A stretch of DNA of 64,000 nt. It comes from Siderastrea radians (taxonomy: Eukaryota > Cnidaria > Anthozoa > Scleractinia > Rhizangiidae). Below are positions 57,236 to 64,000 of this stretch, piece by piece. Each line of letters starts with the position of its first letter. Position 1 is the first letter of the stretch. The notes under the pieces are model-generated. The model did no database searches. It was given only the letters and a program-made list of their open reading frames with translations, and had not been told where the DNA came from. Made by a program: the position numbers and the translations under genes. The stretch spans positions 4,442,482 to 4,506,481 of the forward strand of contig OZ024898.1 in the NCBI GenBank assembly GCA_964017195.1, given 5' to 3'.

Positions 57236-57869
57236 ATTGTATTACATTCGTCTGGTTTCTGTTGTGTGAGGATGTAATAGTCCATGGGCCAGGACCCCAG
57301 AAATCGCCATTTGATACCAGACAGAAGGACAAATTCTAACATACAGTTTTGAAAACGTTGTTTCCTCCAGTTTATTTTGGTGTATGACAACCATGCCAAA
57401 TGAATAGCTTTAAAGGGGTTATCACGTGTTCAAGTGACGTCACCTAATTTTACAAAGTAACCAAATAATGTACAGAGATGACTAATAATGGTGTAATGGA
57501 AGCTTGAAAACACCATTATGGATAGGGTTTTCGAGCCTAAAAATCCCACGTAACGTTTCCAGAGTTACACTCTACCAAACATAAGCGTGGCTCTTAAACG
57601 GTTTCCATGACAACAGAAATAATACTAAATTTAGAGAATTTTTAAAAAATCACGACAGAACAAAAACAAAAATTGCTTGTGGAAGCAAACACAAGTTTAA
57701 TTTAGAGTTGATATAATCACTTCTCATTTTGGCATCCTTACAGCTGGTTGACTTAGCAAGAAGGTATTCCTTAGTGTCATCGTCATCATCCCCAAGCAGG
57801 ATAAGGCCTGGGTTCAAACTCGGGGTGGAAAAGTGGTTGATTGACCACATATTCCACTAGATCACTTAG

Positions 57870-58795
57870 TAGGCCCTTATCGATTGTGCTAGCATAATTT
57901 TTGGCATAATTTGGAAAAGCGAGCATGATTTTTGCGCCTTTTATAAAAGTAGCACTGCTGGCACAATCGGCATAGTTTTAGTTTTTGTGAAGGGAACATT
58001 ACCAGAGTCGTGACTTGCTTGGTCTCTAAGATTGATAATCTTCAAGTTCTGCCCATGGTTCAGTCTATTTTCATTCGTCTGGGGGGACGGGGAAGAAGGT
58101 TACCGTAATACTGCGTCGTTCGTCCTCCAGAGGACTGTGCACACCGGAAGTAAAGATTGCGTCGGTCCCAGTTCCCGCTTTCACAGGCAACAAAATGGCG
58201 TCAAGCAACTTACAGATATGAGAAGACGAACAGCCACCCGATAGACCAGAACCCGCTCAAATTGCTAGAGATCGAAGCCTGAAGCAAATTAAAAGCAAAT
58301 ACAAGACCAAGGAGGCATCTGACGTGAAAAAAGTCCTATTACATGATCGTGTCACTCAGTTTCCTGGTCAGCATCTAAGTGTTATTATAGGCAACACAAT
58401 GTTTTGCACTGCTTGCAAAGAAGCTGTTTCATCAAAGAAATGCATTTTGTCATCCCATTGTGCCATGCCATTGTGTCCCAGAACCTATTAAATGTTAATA
58501 CTAACATCGTACATTGTGACACATTAAGTCACCGCTCCTAGTCTGGAATGAAGTGTAGTAGTTAGTTGTGTTTTATTAGAGCAAGTGTGTAACTACAGAT
58601 AAAGAAGATGTCAGGCTTTATTAACAATAAGTAAATAATTTTGGACTTGTTTTGTGTTTTTCTTGAAAAGCGTACTTTAAGAAAAAGTAGCTCAATTTTC
58701 AAAAACGAGCATAATTTTGAGCATAATTTGGAAAAGAATCGGCACTGTTAGTAGCATAATATGCTACTTTTACTAGCACAATCGATAAGGGCCTA
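57870..58795. mobile_element. Non-autonomous hAT-type element with 8-bp target duplication
   Basis: Both ends carry TAGGCCCTTATCGATTGTGC as an inverted repeat. The flanks carry the same 8 bases, TCACTTAG, at 57862-57869 and 58796-58803. Eight-base duplications and TAGG-type ends fit the hAT superfamily. Short subterminal repeats (gcataatttggaaaag) also face each other. The interior keeps the zinc-finger remnant at 58222-58491. Confidence 0.8.
58222..58491 (+). pseudogene. Remnant of a hAT-type transposon zinc-finger protein
   Basis: The 89-codon open frame has QFPGQHLSVIIGNTMFCTAC followed by KEAVSSKKCILSSH. The order (FP, then C-x2-C, then H) is like the N-terminal zinc finger of hAT-derived and CGGBP1-like proteins. 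It has no ATG at its start, follows a stop and ends early, with no dimerisation or transposase core. It sits inside the inverted-repeat element 57870-58795, which explains its origin. Confidence 0.5.
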
Positions 58796-59149
58796 TCACT
58801 TAGAACAGTATAAAACGTTCCTGAAATATAATATTAAGGCCCCCTTTGGCCTTTACATATAATTTTGATCACGTGACAGATCACGTGACTAAAAATCACG
58901 CATTGCCAGCGAGGTTTACTTGTATTGGTAAACAAACAGCTTTTTCGATAGAAACTAGACATATCCAACATTGTAAGTTTGAAATGAGTGTCCTGGATTT
59001 TGAAAAGTAAATATGTGAGCGTTCAGAAGTGACCTTTTATGGAAAAAGTTGACCTTTGTCCTCATAACTTTGGTTTTGTAAACAATAGACAGGGGGTGAC
59101 GTACCACGTGACCTATGAAAACGCCTAATGCTCTTAGCCCTATTCCGAC

Positions 59150-59640
59150 TTGCTTTTTTTTCGGACTTCTGGCACCAGGGGGGACAGACAGTACATCCCA
59201 AAAAGTTTCCTTTATTTGAGGCTCGCAACATCTGCTGATGACGTCTTATGAATCACAGTAAAGTCTTGTTCTTAAACGGCGGCCATCTTGGATCCGTCAT
59301 CTTGAATTTCTTGATTTTCAAAACCTTCAAAAACCACCAAAATTGACCAGGAAGTGATTGAAATCAATAGATTAACACGAAAATGATCTAAAAGTGTAAA
59401 TGTGCGTCAAAGTTATGATTTTTCATTAAAAAGATGGAAATTCAAAATTCTGAAAAAGACACCTGTCATTAAGTGGTTGCCATGGTAATATCGAACTCAC
59501 TAGACAACGACTTGCCATACCAAATTGTTCTCAGATAAATGTAGGAAAATTCACCAAGTTTGGTGGCTTTAGCTTGCTTATTAAAAAGTTAAAAACATTC
59601 AAAGTCCATGCAGGCAGAATCCCCCCGGGGGAGGTTAAAA
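59150..59640. mobile_element. Dispersed repeat with GGTTGCCATGGTAA, copy 2
   Basis: The order of blocks is the same as at 49360-50007, including ggccatcttggatcc and tcaccaagtttg. The early part around 21560-21620 (gatgacgtcctatgacgtaa) is a shorter relative. Confidence 0.7.
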
Positions 59641-59653
59641 TGTTAAGGACAAT

Positions 59654-59681
59654 GATCTCTCTCTCTCTCTCTCTCTCTGAG
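59654..59681 (+). repeat. (CT)n microsatellite
   Basis: About thirteen CT units directly follow the repeat copy at 59150-59640. Confidence 0.95.
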
Positions 59682-61057
59682 TACTGAATTTCGTTTCATC
59701 TGCATGCTCCAAACCAAAACTATCACGAATAAACAATTCATTCCTGATTACTCCCTTGACCCAGGCCTTAAACTACTTGAGTCGGTGTCATCTGAGAAAA
59801 CTTCCTGGATTGGGGTTTTCACATCAATTATCAAAGTCTTACTAATAACTTGCATATGTCCGTGTAATTCAAGCCATTTGCCAAACAGCTGCAGGTGGAA
59901 GGTTGGCATGATCTGGTACATGGAGCAAGATATATAGCAGTTCTAGTATCGCAGTAAGCACTGGTTCACCGCTCATCCAATCAATGGCCAGCTTATTTCA
60001 TCCTAAAACCAGCCAGAACCGATGGGGTGGGTATTTCAGGGCAGCTTTGAGGGCTCCGCTTCTAGATTGCCGCTCGGTAGTTTGCACGAGAAGCATGCTC
60101 GTATGAGCAGTCAGCACAGGGCGGTAACTGGGTAGAGTCGATGACACTTTTCTCGGCAGAGAACAATCTGTACCTGAGCTCATTTATATTATTTGTTCCT
60201 GTTTGAGAGCTGTACACCTAACACGTGCACCCGTGGAGTTTATTTACGAATTCAACCGAAGCAACTTTGTCGGTTGACAGGCATATTGGATTTTGCTGCT
60301 GAATGGATTGAGCCAGTGGCTTTGGAGTATCGCTAGCAGAGATTTGTCATCGGCCTCATCTCCTGTAATCCTAGTACTCTAGAGATTGGTGTGCTTGAAA
60401 GTTAATTTGTTCAAATCTAACATGTCTTGCTCTCTTTCAAAAAGATACTACGGTATTCAGCAGCCAGGTAGTACTTGCTGACTGCCCCTGCATGCTTTAA
60501 GGTTGAAACGCTTCAGGTGCCCCTACCAACTGTGTATCTTCATTGACAGACACTTTGTATGGTCAGTAGGAATTCTTCAAAAGGGGTTTCATTTTTCCAT
60601 CTGGACGGAGAATCCTTCAGGCGTAAGGTATTCCCAAGGTGATATTCTTCGGGGTGAGACACGTTAGAAAGATCTGCAGACTAGTAGCGACGATAGCTTA
60701 GATTAACATATGCGAAACCCCACGGAATCGTTTTTGTTCTCTCCACTCTGCAGTGAAGCGAGAACAAATCACACTGAATTCCATCAAAAGTAGAAAAGAA
60801 TCAGGACTGGGCATCTCGTTTATTCATAACTACTGATAACTGTAGTCAAGGAATCATTTGTCTAACAGCTGATAGATGAGGCTCCCAGTCTCCCTATCTT
60901 TTGACTCTCAGCAAATTCAACAGAGTCTCTAGACAGTGTTCAATTACTGTAGAGGAGATGATCCAGGTAGGTGTCATAAAGCGCGATGAACTCTGAGAAA
61001 GACAGAGTTGTCTTGACTTCTTGTAATTCTCTCTGGCATACATCATTGTCCAGCAGT

Positions 61058-61102
61058 GAGGCGGTAGGCAGTAGACAGTAGAGGCAGTAGGCAGTAGACT
61101 GG
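61058..61102 (+). repeat. Short tandem repeat of GGCAGTAGAC
   Basis: ggtaggcagtagacagtaga, then ggcagtaggcagtagac. Confidence 0.8.
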
Positions 61103-62849
61103 AGCTCTAGTGCCCAACCTTTTTCGTCTTGGAGTCCTGAAGCCCTGCGTTTTTTAAGGCTGGAGCCCTGGAGCTCAAAACTTGGAAACCTGGTTTATAA
61201 ACAATGAAGTTTGATCTGATTCTCTAACTTCCTTTCTCTTGTCAGTCTCTTTATCACAACGTTTTAACTTAAAAATCTCGGATTTTCATTACTGGTATCT
61301 CTTGTTGGAGGGATAATTGAAAGCATCTTCTTCTTTACCACTCACTCTTAAGTTTGAAACTATTACCTACATTTTAAAGAGGCACGACCAAGATAAATTA
61401 CCACGTAGAATATTAAAACGCCTTCTCTGATCTCCTCTTAATATGGGCTTAATAGCACAAATTTTTCCATTCGCGTTTCCTGTTTTCTGTTGTTAAAATA
61501 ATCATTTTTTTTATTTATCTCTTGAATAACAATCACCAATGGACAGAAGCTGAAAAAGGTGGATTGAATGTTCCAATACAGAATTTGAATTTCCAGTCAA
61601 ATCAACAAAATCAAGCTGCACCAAACAAGATCTCTGATTATGTAATCAAAACCGGAAAGCGACTGTTCTTTATTGACTGTCTAATGCTTCACAATCAACT
61701 CCAGTATAATTACGATAAGCTCCTGACAAAAATATCCCAAGAACACATCACTGTTCGCTGTGATCTATCGCTATAATTTCTCTTTAATTTTACTGCAACA
61801 TATTGAACACTACTGAGTGTGAAATCTTTGATAAATGACACAAGTCATCCTTCTAAAAGTATATAATAAGCGGGAAATCCACTACCAGAGTTTTCTGACA
61901 CATGAACGCCTAAAAATAGCGAAAACATCTCCGACAAGGCCTGAAAACACCGCAAACAACACCGAATCTACACAACCAGTCACAGAATTACTGTAAGCAC
62001 AGGAATGCACCAAAGTGGCTGTAAAAGCTAAGTGTTCAGCTAATTTTCCTTCTGTGCATTTTTCTACTTGTTGAATAGCTAGTTATGGTCCAAATACCTC
62101 CAAACGTAGAATACAGCTACTCACCCATCAGAGGAGCCGCCATGTTGGATTTTACCCATAATGTCATTTTTTAATTTTCTTTATTGTCCTGACATTCCTT
62201 CAAAAATAGCCTATTTTTACCAGATCCAATAAAAGAAAATACAATGGTTTTTTCTTTTTTACCATTAAAATTGCTGAAAAAATGCACTCAGCCCATATTT
62301 ATAGGGGTTTTATGCATAGCCTCGTTTCCTTGCTAAATGCGTATTCTGAGAAAATTTCAAATTAAGAAAACTACATAAACGCTACTTATCTAGAAAGGTT
62401 ATCATACCAATTTCAAAACACCTCAGGGAGGACTATCAACTGATAGCACTCACGTTTTATCCCTCAATTTGGTACCGAAATCTGGTCTGGCCCATGGACT
62501 ATAAACTGTGTACTTATCGCTTCGCCACTAAATGCTACACAGTATTACGTTTTATCCCATGGAAAATTTCCACAAGCATTTGGCGCCCAAGTTTTTAAAC
62601 ATAGACATCAAGAGGTCACTACAAAAGTTGACTGAAGTTGATTTATGGACAAGCTGTAGTTTTGTAGAAAATGCTATAGCGAGAAAAGAATCGCTGGCAT
62701 TTAGCGACAATCTCTAACACTTTGAATTCTTACGTGCTTAACCAAACAGCAAAATTTTGTCGCTTAATCTGCCCCAAGCCTCATTCTTTGCGTGGAAATT
62801 GATCAAGTCAATAAAATTATATGTTATATGTTATCGTGTAGTCATAATT

Positions 62850-62937
62850 TACGCAGGGCCCTTTTTGATACCAGCCAATGACTGATAGGGCTACCCTGCC
62901 GAAATAAAGTTGACTCGACTTGACTTGACTTAATGCC
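62850..62937 (+). mobile_element. 3' tail of a non-LTR retrotransposon with (TTGAC)n end
   Basis: ataccagccaatgactgata, then gggctaccctgccgaaataa and gttgactcgacttgacttgac. A 3' UTR ending in a pentamer run is how CR1/L2-like elements finish; the body is absent. Confidence 0.55.
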
Positions 62938-64000
62938 CTTATTAATTCAACCGGAAATAAAATGTTATGCGTAGAAGCCAAAAAATTTTAACGTTATTGC
63001 GCATACAGTTTGAATCGGCCAATCAGACAAAATAAAATTTTGGCCGTTGCCAGAGCTACAACAGAGACGTTATTTAAAAAAAGCCGCATAGCTATGGGGA
63101 CGAGAATGCACTTAGCTCTACTTTGCCTAATATCCAGATCCGGACCCAACTCATGACGTCAATGATTCGTTGCCAGAACCTTACGTGGCCTTCGGGCTCG
63201 CCCTTGAGAGAAGGAGAATGCCATGGAGCTAGGCTGGGATGTCCTACATGTAAGTTTGAATGAATGAGCGCTTACTCTCAATTAAGTGCCTTTTCTCCCT
63301 TGAATACACTCGATTAAGCTCTGGGGCACTGCTAAATTTTCTGTGTTTCAGATGCGGCGCTTATTCGGGGGGGGGGGGGGCAGGGCGGCGCTCTTTAAAA
63401 AATCATAACATTTTCAAACGATAACAATCCTTTGAACTAAAAAAACACTGTAATACAAAGAGAATACTAAGATTTCCGAGGCTGGTTTAGATTGAATTGT
63501 ACCATACTTTTTTTTTGGCTCCTCCTCTTGATTTTTAGCTCCCAGATAAAAAACCTTCCGGTCAAAGGTACACTCTCAGTTCTATTTTTTTTTTTATTTA
63601 ATCTACTGCCTCAAAAAATGGAGAAAAATCGAAATATGTTGTTAAGCTTGGCTCCGAAATAGTGCGATGTAGAAATGAAAATAAAGCCTCGCGTTGGAGT
63701 AAATATAAGACGATATGTCAGCGGAAAAAGTTATTTTCTAGACTGCGAGTAGTCGGGCAAAGTTCTCTAAGTGATAGTCGAGAAGGGGAGGATTGCGCAC
63801 CAGTGCGCAAAATTTGCCATCTGCGAGGAGACGTGGCCCGTGGAGTTGGAGAGAATCGGAGGACTTCTCGTAGTTGAAGCTTTGTGGTTTCAACTGAACT
63901 GCGATTAGAACTTATCCTTCGATAATAAAACGTGGAACAAGGATGGAATGTTCTGCACCTCTTTGATTTCTCTTGTATACGTGTCACTTGCCACTTTGCC

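Larger units (their letters stand above)
53396..64000. other. Downstream region without a supported gene
   Basis: Apart from the listed elements I see no exon chain. The stretch 53500-57000 has scattered repeat pieces (ctcgttcccagag near 54672 and 54749, cgcttatt near 55008). 59700-62850 and 62940-64000 are AT-rich with microsatellites and a G run at 63368-63381. An open frame at 61522-61776 rich in Gln and Asn starts at TTG, not ATG, and is not recognised. Confidence 0.55.

Noticed and set aside
61522..61776. 84-codon Asn/Gln-rich open frame
   Set aside because: It begins at TTG, has no upstream exon and no recognisable domain.

Overview
The window looks like nuclear DNA of an anthozoan cnidarian, most likely a stony coral. 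Reasons: genes split into short exons with GT-AG introns, an AT-rich background crowded with small inverted-repeat transposons, a metazoan endocytic adaptor gene (STAM), and two secreted-protein genes whose C-terminal modules resemble uncharacterised cnidarian families. The species cannot be told from the sequence. There is no bacterial, organellar, CRISPR or rRNA material.

Three genes, all on the + strand, can be rebuilt exon by exon with intact reading frames. (1) 12993-20568: a secreted 740-residue mosaic protein made of a signal peptide, five fibronectin type II (FN2) domains alternating with four EGF domains, four more EGF domains with calcium-binding starts, and a WSC-like C-terminal module. 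The FN2-EGF part is a recent tandem duplication of a genomic unit of about 0.52 kb. (2) 26214-47704: a 19-exon, 569-residue STAM orthologue (VHS, UIM, SH3, GAT/coiled coil, Pro/Gln/Tyr-rich tail), the ESCRT-0 partner of HRS. Its large introns are full of MITEs, retroelement pieces and a tRNA-derived element. (3) 50902-53302: a small secreted protein of about 243 residues with an unassigned 204-residue domain. Nothing suggests that the three genes act in one pathway.

Layout: 1-12992 is intergenic, with foldback elements (471-937, 939-1515 holding a 60-bp perfect palindrome, 1876-2104, 4401-5504, 7600-9381 holding 8701-9211) and an old duplication (3.2-4.25 kb against 9.9-10.7 kb). 12993-20644 is the FN2/EGF gene. 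20645-26213 is intergenic, with a 150-bp tandem repeat and nested inverted-repeat elements. 26214-47704 is STAM. 47705-50901 is intergenic with a repeat copy. 50902-53395 is the small secreted gene. 53396-64000 has no gene I can support; it holds a hAT-type element with an 8-bp target duplication and a remnant zinc-finger reading frame (57870-58795), a second copy of the 49-kb repeat, a non-LTR tail and microsatellites.

Exon boundaries come from reading splice sites and checking that phases join. No transcripts or database searches were available, so untranslated ends, alternative splicing and family names for repeats are inference.
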